Shown one piece after another: positions 51,301 to 60,129 of a stretch of DNA of 64,000 bases. Where the stretch lies: assembly GCA_014338405.1 (NCBI GenBank), contig JTDE01000707.1:57681-121680 (forward strand), written 5' to 3'. The stretch is from Paragonimus skrjabini miyazakii. Lineage: Eukaryota > Platyhelminthes > Trematoda > Plagiorchiida > Troglotrematidae. The notes beneath the pieces are model-generated. The model was not told where the DNA came from. It searched no databases and was given only the letters and a program-made list of their open reading frames with translations. The position numbers and the translations under genes were made by a program. The number at the start of each line of letters is the position of its first letter. The first letter of the stretch is position 1.

Positions 51301-54300
51301 ACCACACAAATTAATCATTCAAGCACTTTCGCGCTGAGAAATTAAACTTGTTCATAAGCTTTGCAAAGCCAAATGCGTTATCTCACTGGAAATTTAAAAA
51401 ACGATACATAAGTTCGACAATATATGACGATCCTGGCGGAACAAGTTTATTACCACAGTACTGTTTGTGTATAAATCAGGTGATTATAAATTTGACGCAC
51501 ACAATGTAAGCCATCACAGCAACAGATACTGGTGCAACCTTGTTGCTTGGTGCTTAAATCATTGAATAGCAAAAGATGGTTTCTTGAATTGGAAAGTGAA
51601 TGTCTACTGATTTAGTGCAGATTTCATGGCAGATAACATTGTCACCAATGTGTGTTCTGACAGTTTGGAATAGGCTGGAAGGCAGAAGTAAAAGTCTTTC
51701 CTGAGAATTATGTGAAAAGGTTATGACTATTCAAGAAACGTCGGCCTAAATGTTTGTTGATAGTTCAATTATCATTTATTTGTTGAGTGAGACCATTTTC
51801 CTTATTCTTTGTGCCAATTTCACCATATAATTTGGCAATTTTCTGATCATCAGTTGCGCAAAACGAAACTACTTCCAGTTGGAAGATTATGTTTAAGGAA
51901 CCATCTTGTAACTTGGTTGGATTTATTCGTAAATGTGGAACACGAGAGTTATTCTGTCAAGTTTTAGAACTTATATATGTTTATATGCTGTACATCACTG
52001 CGCGGGTTTGATGTAGGGTTCGGGTGCAAGACACTTTTCATAAAACAATTCAGTCATTATTTCAAGTTGAACATCACCGACAGTTGATCGCAGCTGTCGC
52101 ATTCCCATAGAATTTCCAGTCAGCCCCTATCGAACACAACAAGCACTAGACTCGAGTTTCGCTCTCATTAGAGCTTGCCAGTATTACATATCCTCGCCAC
52201 TGCCGGGAATAGAACTTCGGCCACGCTTTTCATGAGGCAACTGTGTTTACCACTGCGCCACTGACCTCACGTTAGACATGACCGAATTATCATCGCGTGT
52301 GAACGCTCAATCAATTTCGCTTGTGAGTAATGATCAGGTTGCCTGATCGCCTTGAGGAGCGAAACAGTTACTGTCTCTTAACTCCAGTCGATCAGTACTG
52401 AAAAGCGCAAGTGAGTTGAGTGTTCACATATGATAATTCGGTCGTGCCTAATGTGAGGTCAATGGCGCAGTGGTAAACATGGTTGCCTCATGAACAGTGA
52501 GTCATAATTACTTAAATTGTTTATGTTAAAGTAAATTAGTTTTAGAAACGCATGCAAAATTGAGTTCATAGTAATTACTTCGTTCTGTAAAAACCAAAAA
52601 TATAATTCCGTACGCGAACTCTCAGCTCGTTACGCTGAATAAAAATTTTACATCATACTTGGACAATTTCTAAATTCATAATGAAAATGAACAGTCTTGC
52701 ACTCAACCACAGCTTGTAACTCGTTGTCACTCGTAAACGTCAGTGTGCGATGAAAATAAAGTCAACAGTCTGCTTACAATGTATTAATAATCAACGCTGA
52801 ATATTGAGCATTGTGTAACTGCAATCAACCAAAACTTTCACAACCAGCTAGACAAACTGCAAACAAAACAGTGCGACGTAATTGGTGCAATCACGACAGT
52901 TCTGAAACACAATGTGGCTGGATCAGCGCAAGCGGAATTTTCTCATTTAGTTTTATTTATAGCGGAAATCAATCAAACTAGCAGGCAAAAATCGCAAATT
53001 ATGATTCGTTGTTTTGATTCATTATGTAACCATGAGTATAAGCTTCATAAAAGAAACAGAATTATGAACAAGAATAACGCGGTAGTGTTTGATGATTTAC
53101 CTTATCATGTGATAATTGGTTTTTCCGCATTTAAGGAAACTTTCTGTTTGTACACTACATGCAAGTAAGGTATATAATATATTCCAAACTTTCAACGTTG
53201 ATTGTCTCGCTCATCGATCGTGTTAATGGTTTTTCATAAAACACAGGTAATGACTCAAGTCTTACTGTCTTCATTGATTTGCTTGACCGAAGGCTTATTT
53301 ACAATATCTACATCCATTCTTGTCACGTAGAATGCAGAGGCGGTAGATTTCTTAAATGCCAGTTGCATCAAAACATTGAGGTGCGATTAGCCTGCCAAAT
53401 GTGAAACGGTGAAACATGGGTGAATTGTATAATTAGTTAGGCGGCACTCTCTAGTTAACCAGACAATAGTTTGTAATGCCATAACGTTTGGCATTAACGC
53501 GAACCATTAGCTGAAGTCCGAACAGACAATTTCAATTTCTGAAAATGTTAGGATTTCTTGGTACTGTGCACACTACTTTGGTAATTGTTGTCACCATCAT
53601 TTGCGATTTATTGGTCACTCATTTATATGATATTCAATTTCCACCGAGCATTGTACTATGCAAAATGAAAATGTTATATTTTACGCAGTAGTCTTTTTTG
53701 TAATACTCACAGATTATGGTAATACATCTGTCACCTTTCTATACCTGGTACGTTCCAATGTTTTCCTGTTCGTTCATTTTAACCGATGACTCACCATGAA
53801 TTACTAATACAGTTCGGTTGCTGTTGTTACGGTCTTATAACGGTAACCACACGTGCTTTTGGGTTCTTTATTTTCACAGATGGATCTTCCTTACTCTTGT
53901 GTATAGCAGTCACCAAATGCGTCGGATTGAAGACTCCGACCCACATGAGCATATGGGTTCTATGGAATGTAAATTCATTCCAACTTGTTGCATTTCAGCA
54001 GCAATAAATTCGACTCCAACTCAACAAGAAGTAGGTCTATTGTTACTTTGTCAAAATGCAATAAATCTAACTTAGTTTATTAATTCTGTCTCGAAAGAAT
54101 AGTTCTTACCTGAAAGAAATACTGTACTAATTAGAATGTGTTTGTGGGTTACAGGACACAAAATGTATTGTTTTTTATACGCAAGCAAAAATAATTAGCC
54201 TAGCCCCAGGTGGTTAATCACCCAACATTCCAGTATGCAAAAAATCATATGATATTAATTGTTCGCGAAACTGTCGAATGTATACGGCATTGTAAAACCA

Positions 54301-57300
54301 AATATACGGAACCAATAAAAATATTTGAGAGACACAAAATGGTTGTTTAAATGTGTACTTAACCACAAGGTCGTTAGCTGTTTTCACTCACAGGCGCGAG
54401 ATAATGTACAAACATTCAAACATGTGGCGGCCTATTTGCAGACTTTTCAGTCACGTGATTGAAAGCAATGACAATAGATGTAGGTGTTGGTGTGAGATGG
54501 AAACGATAAGTAGGGATAAAGAAGTATGAGCAGGAAGAACATTCAATCTACGCAACTTGTTGCCAAGATAACGATAAGTTCATTACCGTCTGTTTCTGAA
54601 CGCATAACGGTGGTTTTGTACGGTATATAGTAAATGCCTCGGAAAAGCTCAAGCTTTTTGTTCACTGATTAACAGATAACACGGAATGCTTTACCGGGGT
54701 CTACTGGTTTGTCAGATTCCTGCGGATGTTTCGTAATTGCACTCTTCACAGTTCCATATCTGGCACTCGGAAGCCATTTGCGGGAGGTGCTCCGAGATTC
54801 GATTGTGCAATGTCGTCAATAGGCGGTCAGCATACTGAAAAACCACAGGCACAAATAATTTCGTAAATATTGTTTGATTTGGCATGTGTGGGCACCATAT
54901 CTCATCTCGGAATTGATGGGATATGAATTGTTTGACGCAACGCAATGAACTTGGCTGATTTATGTGTGCGATTCGATGCTGTTTTCATTATTTATCCTTT
55001 TTTCGACTAGCGCTATGAACACAGATTACCGCGGTATCGTTGTGATTGCTGATCTGGAGTCGAATGGCGTACAGTGTTTGTGGGTAGAACAAATTAGATA
55101 TTCATCTTGGAAAAGCACACATCTTATTTAAAGATATTTGCGTTCCTCAACAACATTATCTCAAAATTCAGGATTGTTGTTGACCGTACCAAATTATGTA
55201 CTCTCAAGCTTTGGTAGAAAACGACTGAGAACGTTATATTGGTAGGAAAATTGAGAGGACTGATTAAAGACAAGCTTTGAACATACAGATACCGCACAGT
55301 ATGCCTTGAACTGATGGCACACCATTATGTTTCATAATTTATCTAAGTATTTAGAGTGTTACATTCCTCAAAACGTAATGTATTTTTCGCAACATATGAC
55401 CTTGAACGAATGTTGTTAACCGTGAGCCACTGTTTTACTACAACAACACAAACTCTAAATTTCTGGCTTTAATTGATGTATTTTTAAATATCATGATTTA
55501 TCATCGTTTACACGCGTACGGCTGTAGATTCGTTCTTGTTACTGTTGTACTGCGGTAATAATTAACTTCGGACTAGATCTGTTGACGGCTTAAGCCCTAA
55601 TTGTTGCACGGAACCTTGATGAAACCGATATTGAAATCTGAAGGAGTCTTCTTATTTTGATCAATATCACCATTATGTTCGTGTAAAAGTTTGAGATCTT
55701 CTGTGGCTGTGCACTTCTCACCTGCAGAGATGATCAAGGCTTCAGCTTTTGCATGTACAAACTCAACCTTGTGATGTCTACCAGCTGCCTTCTACACCCG
55801 TTACCTTGGACCTCTCCTCACTTGATTGTACTTACATGGGCGGGACGTCGCCCATTTTTGTTATATGTTTGCTGGTTTGAATGTTAAATTTTCTGAAGTT
55901 CTGTATCGATCTTTATGTACAGCATATTCCAGTGGATTAGACTCTTTTATTTCGACTATATGATTCAGACAACATCACAACTTATAAGTAGGCAAATAAA
56001 TTTACGTTACCTATTCACACCCAGAACTTCCGGTGATTAATGGGAGTGACTTGCTTACAAAACAACAGAATAGAGGGGATTGGATAAATGCAAACTGGGT
56101 CACTGTATTTCGAGCCATTTAACCAGTGGACTACATCATATATAACAATCAATATTCAACCTGTTGGCGTTTCGTCAAAGACTATAATTGCAACGAAACT
56201 TGTGTATGGTGTTTGATTTTGGGATTATTCTGCCTCAAAACCACGACTGATCGATTTGTCAACTGTCAGTCGAATATGATTGGTGTACGACCTAAATCAG
56301 TGAATTATCTAGGGGCATAAAGAATACTTGTGTGTTTCAAATATGTTTTTTATTTGATGAGACTATAACCTTACAAAATGAAAACACTGCATTTGACATT
56401 CCCTATTTAAAGGATATGGTTCTGCACTAACTTACGTGAAGTACACAAACTACCAAGCTGTGACTGGTCGTGCAGTTAGCGCTTGTTTGTATTATCCTCA
56501 AGTTCTGTAGGAGTTTTCAAGCAATCACTCCACATAATACACATTTTATCAACAATATGTTTATTCTTTCACACCGTAAGGGTGATTTATCGCTCTAGAT
56601 ACGACTAACCATGGAGTAACTACACCTCATAATGCAGTCACGCCTCTTCCAGCAATTTACTCGCACGAGTCGAAAACCTTAGCTGGTCGTCACTGATCGA
56701 TGTGCTCATGATTATGGTTTCTTCTCACCTTACCTTCATAATTGACGCCTAAAGCTCTGACTGAATTTCTAGTGGTCGATTATCTCTTCACTCTAAGTCG
56801 GTCTTACATTTGACATAATTATACAATGTAACCAGTGATGTTCTACCAACTGGTGGTATAATCTCGGCAGAATTGGAGTTCATGTTCAGAGGACGTGAGT
56901 TCATTCAGACGGTAATTTAATTAAGCGGCAACTTTAATAGTGAAAGCTGAATATACACTACGACAAGGAACGTCAGGGATGATGATTTACCTGATCGCTT
57001 GCAATGTAAACTCGAAATTCATATCAATTCCATGATTGAACTGAAGCCTCAATTGACTGAAACAATTATGAGCTTTGCTCACCACATTCAGTAATTCAAC
57101 CCTTCCCCTGTCTTATGTCACAGATTCCGTCCATTCAGATCAAGGATTTTACTTTTGAACTTTACTTCAGTTTATTTTTACAAAGTTGGCCTCGTGAAGA
57201 CATTGCTGATCTATTCACAAAACAGTAAGTTCATCGGTTATGGAGTTTATTGATTTGAATCATTTAAAATTCTAACGTGAATGGGTGTGCTATTGAAATT

Positions 57301-60124
57301 AATCGGAAAATCTATTCATTATTCGGAAAAATGTATCTTCACTTTCTAAAAGCCTTTTAACAGAAGGCTACAGTATATCAAATATGGGATTGTGTAGAAA
57401 TGGAGTTTGATCAATACAATCCAAAGGAGGCTGAGATTAATAGCTTTTACACGGGGACAGACACTTAATACGGGCATTTGACCCAATAACTGTAAGCCTG
57501 AAACCACTCTGATACGATTAAAGAATTGTGCAGATAAATATCTAGCGCCCCAGAATGCCCAGAAAAGAAACCTGGTTGTTGTTGGAAGGACGTTGATATA
57601 ACTGGTGAGACTGCTCTCAACCGAGAAAAGACAATCTGCGATACTACTATAAAACTATCGCCAAAGGTAGTTTGTCCATGTTGCTCCACAGTTCCATAAA
57701 TGAACAACCATGTATTGTCATCTATTCAGTCACGTGGGTCTATCAATTTACGTTGATGTGTTTCGGTGTTACACGCGATTGTGTCAGATAAGCTTGACTT
57801 TAGCATTGTTAATCAGATCGAGATGTTAGGGTTTCTTGTATGCTTTCAATAGTGGACATTTCATGACAAGTTTGCTTAGTTTTTATAGGCATTACAGTTT
57901 TTTCAGACATAGACTAACCAAGACGGACGAAACCAAAATAGATCAACTAAACTGACTTCTATTTGAAATACTGTGAGCTTTTAAGCTGCCCATGTTATGT
58001 CCCGTTTACTGTTAGAAACATACATATTCATATTGGATTTGTGATGCTCATCTACTGCTTATACGTTCGCAGCAATGTATCTCCGATAAACGTACTCAAG
58101 GAAATAACTTATGGTACATCAGTCTGCCAGCACTTTGCTAACAGTAGTAAAATTTATTTTTTAGAAAAACTAAGAAATTACCGTTTAATTTCTTGTCTTC
58201 ACCCAAATCTGTATATTTGAAGACTTCTTGTAAATAGTGACTTCACTTGATCCACAACTTAAGTAAACAGCGATAAAACAGAAAAAAGTAACATACGCTG
58301 AATTCTTTGAATTTGGATGTTACTTAGAGTGAATCACTGCTAGAACACAAAACGATCAGCCACCTGTGTCTGGAATAATGTATCGATCGTTTCGTCACTC
58401 CAAGAGATACTAATCGTTATATCGGATGTTGGACAAAGTTCTGTTCGATGACTGACAGTTTTCTTTTTCGGTCTATATAACTTGAACATCTCACAAATTT
58501 AAACACCGATTGCATTGACATAGACTCTTCTGCCAGTCCCTTTGGCATTCCGTACTGATACTCGTGATTTGCATTTAAATGTCATTGTTATTCAGATGTG
58601 ACTATTTTTAAACTACTCAGTAGAGTCAGGTGTGTTTTTTTTGTAAACTTTTATGGTTATCAGGCTCAACCATTGGAGCGACAAAATGCAATTAAATAAC
58701 CGCATAGTGTTAATGATTTACAAATAACGGTATGCGGTCATGTCACATCAAAGCTGTAAACGTCACTAATGATGAGTGGAAAGTGAAATGATGTCGGCAG
58801 TGTTTCGACTTCTACGAGCATCTAAAATGTTACAATATATAAATGTAAAATGTAAAATACATTACAAATAATGTCACGTAAACGGTGGGAATGCTTATAG
58901 TTTCGAAGATTTCGAAGTGTCTTGGCTAAAACTTGTGAGGCTGCCATACAACCTATGGTGTTATAGGTCAGTACCAACCATTTTGTAACTACACTTCATC
59001 ATCTCATTGTACTGTATCAAATCAAAAAACGTAGACTTCCGATGTGTCTTTCCCTTTTTCTTAGTTCGGAATGTTCTGGATTCATGGATCTAACTGGTTT
59101 GTACAATTTCTTAACATCAGTAAGTTGCGTCTTCAACGGCTTTCCATAATTTAGCGACGTCTCGTCTCTATTCGAATGAATTTGTGTTTACCCGAGATAA
59201 TTGATTGTCTGAAAAAACCTTTAGTAAGTGCACTCAAATGTTTACGGTCTAGTGATAAACTATCAACGTGATGTTACAGATAAATCACGCACGTGCAGTT
59301 TCGTATATTTTATGGGTATATTCTTGAACAGCGTGCAGTTATGTTCCCTTCTTCTGTGGCTAACGCACAGCTATATATTCCATAAACTTCTTAATTGACA
59401 ACAAACTATAAAACTGTTTGGGGTTTGTTGTCGTTTCAGATTTAATACGGACCATTTATTACAAATAGAAGGTTTGCTTTTTAACGAGTTGCTTTTGATT
59501 AGTTTGACTAATATTCCCATCCCAAACGTTCAAGTGACGCGGCTTGATACAAGTTTTTTCGTAAGATTCTCAAGAGGCAGACAATTTCATATCAGACTAG
59601 AGTTTCAATTGAACTTATTAAACCATTTTTCTAACAAGTGATATGCTGCAGTCAATAAAAACTACACCAAAACAATCACAGTGATCGACTGACGTGGTTT
59701 CTCACGAATGACTGAAAATTCAGTATCCAGGATTTCACAACAAACAGTATGCAGCGTTCGGGCCTGGTAGTAGACAAAAATACGTATCCTGTGGATTCCA
59801 TAAATTGTCTGAATCTTGTCAATAACTGTTTAGCGATAGCAGTACATGTGGCACATCAATCACCTGTGATCTTCGTTCCTTCCTACATATGTGACAGTCA
59901 AACAATAACAAGCAGGAAGCAAAAAACTCGATTTATACCATATTCATTGATCAACAATAGGATGTATGGTTGTTTTCGCCAAAATTTAAGCAATAACTGA
60001 CAGCTTTTTGAAGCAGCCATCTTACTTGCCTTGTTGTGGACTTTACAGGGAACATATTAACATTTTAATCCCTAAAGAGCTGCTCACTAATACACGAGAA
60101 ACTTTTGTCGGTTTACCAGTACTG
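33212..60124 (+). CDS. PLCB: Divergent phospholipase C-beta, N-terminal part (9 exons, 3' end outside the window)
   Basis: Joining 33212-33343, 36773-36868, 43984-44046, 47186-47311, 47618-47842, 51200-51285, 53880-54030, 57124-57224 and 60049-60124 gives 352 codons, and every splice phase is compatible. PLC-beta is the Gq-activated, membrane-associated enzyme that cleaves PIP2 to IP3 and diacylglycerol. Family landmarks occur in the correct order: an N-terminal P..L..G..F..Y.E segment; VLIRLDSCGFYVYW, matching the PH-domain LRVDxxGFxxYW; FLDLATLED, matching LDIASIRD; LWEKHLLNIA with a Gln-Asn and LLRK, matching the W..EL..LA.N..AQN...LRK helix; and SWPREDIADLF, matching CPRTDIEDLF of the EF-hands. 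The X, Y and C2 catalytic part is missing and is expected past 64 kb. The sequence is unusually divergent and has extra residues in the PH region. Function as an active enzyme is inferred only. Confidence 0.65.
34283..34538 (+). repeat. Tandem duplication, two 128-bp copies
   Basis: Copy 1 (about 34283-34410) and copy 2 (about 34411-34538) differ at only a few bases (GGGAAGC versus GGGAGGC, CGAGGAAG versus CGAAGAAG). This indicates a very recent duplication inside intron 1 of the PLC-like gene. Each copy has a small inverted GGGTA...TACCC stem near its middle and a TGTTGCAG acceptor-like motif at its left end. Confidence 0.95.
34960..35498 (-). other. Minus-strand ORF-dense block in intron 1, possible dead retroelement or pseudogene
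   Basis: Two consecutive frames, 35498-35316 (ALKRIQKLPVEPRGHILKQL) and 35274-34963 (PLHYPQAIHAELQRLWP), are separated by about 14 codons with stops. The base composition is richer in GC than the flanks. The pattern suggests one former coding region broken by mutations. Family not recognised. Confidence 0.25.
36773..36868 (+). CDS. PLCB: PLC-beta-like exon 2 (PH-domain start)
   Basis: Acceptor TTGGTCTTCATTACAG; donor GAGAG|GTGAGT. The 96 nt are phase 0 at both ends. The diagnostic string VLIRLDSCGFYVYW corresponds to the first strands of the PLC-beta PH domain. A longer open frame in another phase (36627-36872) overlaps it and is a shadow. Confidence 0.7.
37974..38045 (+). mobile_element. 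Single tRNA-like SINE copy
   Basis: The A-box-like GTCACGAAGTGGTCAACACG is followed, at about tRNA spacing, by a near-consensus B box, GGAGTTCGAATCCGG. This best-preserved B box shows that the inverted-pair family is tRNA-derived. No inverted partner arm is visible. The body beyond the B box does not match the longer arms. Confidence 0.6.
40797..40866 (+). repeat. Degenerate tRNA-like sequence
   Basis: GTGGCTCAATTGGTGATGTA resembles an A box, and GATGGTTTGGGTCCAGC a decayed B box at the right distance. It could be an old SINE head or tRNA pseudogene. Confidence 0.3.
41225..41345 (-). mobile_element. Decayed single SINE arm
   Basis: TTGCCACTACCGAGG...AGTCCGGTCC and CCTCGTGAGC parallel CTCGCCACTGCCGGG...ACTTCGGCC and TCATGAGGC of the 52.1-kb copy, in the same order. 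It reads as a left-arm (minus-strand) copy of the tRNA-like family with no partner arm. Confidence 0.45.
41446..42193 (-). pseudogene. Minus-strand decayed coding region, unrecognised
   Basis: Successive minus-strand frames cover about 750 bases with little gap: 42193-41966 (WVPAILSFSVREWFGQML), 42015-41821 (FPSLLEDLFINLNDCRALL) and 41760-41446 (TLSLDEVISRISELIF). The first two overlap in different phases, as expected after a frameshift. Composition is less AT-rich than the surroundings. This looks like a former single gene (retroelement or processed copy). No family motif is recognised. Confidence 0.35.
43071..43522 (-). pseudogene. Minus-strand ORF pair, unrecognised
   Basis: The frames 43522-43265 (a Cys-rich patch LCPQCLGYHC) and 43274-43071 abut with a phase change, giving about 150 codons of near-continuous reading. 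It may be an old transposon or gene relic. Confidence 0.2.
43984..44046 (+). CDS. PLCB: PLC-beta-like exon 3
   Basis: Acceptor TTTCATTACAG; donor AAAATG|GTGAGT. The 21 codons are phase 0 at both ends. EVCFLDLATLEDVECC aligns with the family's ETELLDIASIRDTRTG, directly following the segment in exon 2. Confidence 0.65.
44050..44720. other. Intron 3, left part
   Basis: Nothing was recognised here. Confidence 0.4.
44730..45200 (+). repeat. Composite tRNA-like / hammerhead-like SINE debris
   Basis: A tRNA-like module at 44950-45015 (A-box-like GTGGTCTAGTTGATAAACAT, B-box-like CGGTTCGTGATTT) is followed at 45036 by CTGATGAGACCCAACTAGAT. This resembles the catalytic core plus stem II of flatworm SINE hammerhead ribozymes (CTGATGAG, CCCAA, TAG). 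The closing GAAAC is mutated (CAATAC), so it would be inactive. Loosely similar sequence flanks both sides (44760-44900 and 45080-45190), suggesting an old duplication. Confidence 0.3.
45210..47185. other. Intron 3, right part
   Basis: A plus frame at 45782-45991 contains CQVADTAESTEHLIQCPLVF, reminiscent of the Cys/His motif at the C-terminus of non-LTR retrotransposon proteins. This is tentative. Otherwise nothing was recognised. Confidence 0.35.
47186..47311 (+). CDS. PLCB: PLC-beta-like exon 4
   Basis: Acceptor TTTGTATTTTTATCAG. Two donors share the same phase: AAAAA|GTAAGA at 47216 (30-nt exon) and AACT|GTGAGT at 47312 (126-nt exon). The long form adds KLKLAPVLCVKTPEH, which could be the PH strand aligned with the family's GRILCVCSGTD. 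Both donors keep the frame, so alternative splicing is possible. Confidence 0.5.
47618..47842 (+). CDS. PLCB: PLC-beta-like exon 5 (PH domain with Ser/Asn-rich insert)
   Basis: Acceptor TTTTTACTTTACTTACAAG; donor TTAAAA|GTAAGC. The 75 codons are in phase 0. It opens with a Ser/Asn/Lys-rich low-complexity part (ASNNSASNKSHSK). The end, TLAMFPVEVTCDLK, leads into exon 6 as the family's FLNFMAVQDDTVKVW does. A shorter form using the internal acceptor CACTTATCACAG (47751) would break phase with exon 4. Confidence 0.5.
47990..49580 (-). mobile_element. Degenerate Penelope-like element (RT plus GIY-YIG region)
   Basis: The minus strand carries PLE protein motifs in order from about 49577 to 48000: a finger-region frame (KLIPLFGDCSKF, then SGFYDTHNYC); FKEHHFRQTDGEDFGNP near 48900 (family: YRQIDGVAMGSP); the active-site strand, decayed to HVDE with a frame slip where YVDD is expected; NRDNVITFFNVMN and FEIKSNNNVAF (family: MEQNNxLPFLDV); DLGKTLFSRSCRMYTF; and NTVQRRLQSTLSRTCPAAK before the endonuclease, whose YIG core is no longer recognisable. 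Many stops and shifts make it dead. It sits antisense in intron 5 of the PLC-like gene. It is the longest PLE copy in the window. Confidence 0.75.
49590..51199. other. Rest of intron 5
   Basis: Two short plus frames look coding-like (49744-49847 and 50194-50292, the second after an acceptor-like AG). Neither has a compatible exit phase to join exon 5 to exon 6. Otherwise nothing was seen. Confidence 0.35.
51200..51285 (+). CDS. PLCB: PLC-beta-like exon 6
   Basis: Acceptor CAATTTTTTCAAG; donor AAACA|GTAAGT. It enters in phase 0 and leaves in phase 2. LWEKHLLNIA, then QEN and LLRK, match the end of the PH domain and linker helix of PLC-beta (family: VWSEELFKLAMNILAQN, then FLRK). Confidence 0.65.
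51290..52055. other. Intron 6, left part
   Basis: Nothing was recognised here. Confidence 0.4.
52060..52500. mobile_element. tRNA-like SINE inverted pair, copy C
   Basis: The left arm runs from TTTCAAGTTGAACATCACCG at 52072 to CACTGCGCCACTGACCTCAC near 52275, which is the reverse complement of an A-box region. A centre of about 165 bases follows. The right arm then starts again as TGTGAGGTCAATGGCGCAGT near 52450 and is cut off at about 52495. The left arm here is the most complete one. Its B-box region reads CCGGGAATAGAACTTCGG on the plus strand. Confidence 0.75.
52848..53164 (+). CDS. Extra open frame with donor inside intron 6 (possible alternative exon)
   Basis: The frame is open from 52791 to 53167 (about 126 codons). 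A strong donor, TGCAA|GTAAGG, lies at 53165 and a possible acceptor, CTTTCACAACCAG, at 52847. The product is coding-like: FSHLVLFIAEINQTSRQ, then CFDSLCNHEYKLHKRN. It leaves phase 2, which fits exon 7. Its best acceptor gives phase 0, which does not fit exon 6. The direct exon 6-7 join already matches the family (LLRKQ then WIFLTLV). It could be an alternative first exon, an unrelated nested gene or chance. Confidence 0.3.
53170..53879. other. Intron 6, right part
   Basis: Nothing was recognised here. Confidence 0.4.
53880..54030 (+). CDS. PLCB: PLC-beta-like exon 7 (start of EF-hand region)
   Basis: Acceptor GGGTTCTTTATTTTCACAG; donor CAAGAA|GTAGGT. One leading base completes the Gln codon from exon 6, and it exits in phase 0. 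QWIFLTLV continues the family's KHWMKLAFL helix. The rest (MRRIEDSDPHEHMG and beyond) is poorly conserved, as expected for this part. Confidence 0.6.
54040..54585. other. Intron 7, left part
   Basis: Nothing was recognised here. Confidence 0.4.
54590..54945 (-). mobile_element. Penelope-like element endonuclease (GIY-YIG) remnant
   Basis: On the minus strand, YADRLLTTLHNRISEHLPQM corresponds to the PLE GIY-YIG stretch (YIGRTxRxLxxRIxEHLPxW). After a frame break, VDPGKAFRVIC and SVNKKLELFR follow, the same order as in the 7.1-kb copy (NPGSAFRII then RFLRFAE). The YIG is mutated (YAD). It is a dead fragment antisense in intron 7. Confidence 0.55.
54950..57123. other. Intron 7, right part
   Basis: No exon or known repeat was seen. 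A hairpin-forming GGGCG-GGACGT-CGCCC lies at about 55839-55854 after a pyrimidine-rich tract. Confidence 0.35.
57124..57224 (+). CDS. PLCB: PLC-beta-like exon 8 (EF-hand)
   Basis: Acceptor CCCTTCCCCTGTCTTATGTCACAG is one of the best in the window; donor AAAACA|GTAAGT. It enters in phase 0 and leaves in phase 2. DFTFELYFSLFLQSWPREDI followed by ADLFTKQ matches the family's [20 protein letters not shown] and EDLF. This is the strongest single exon for the PLC-beta call. Confidence 0.75.
57230..60048. other. Intron 8
   Basis: One rival exon candidate follows an acceptor at 58072 (TACGTTCGCAG) with the right entry phase but runs into a stop at 58218-58220. Otherwise nothing was recognised. Confidence 0.35.
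60049..60124 (+). CDS. PLCB: PLC-beta-like exon 9 (EF-hand, tentative)
   Basis: Acceptor TTGTGGACTTTACAG; donor GTACTG|GTAACA (modest). One leading base gives Gln with exon 8, and it exits in phase 0. ILIPKELLTNTRE fits the family's YLTVDQLVSFLNEHQ at the right distance after DIADLF. The expected RDPRLNE motif is not preserved. Confidence 0.45.
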
Positions 60125-60129
60125 GTAAC

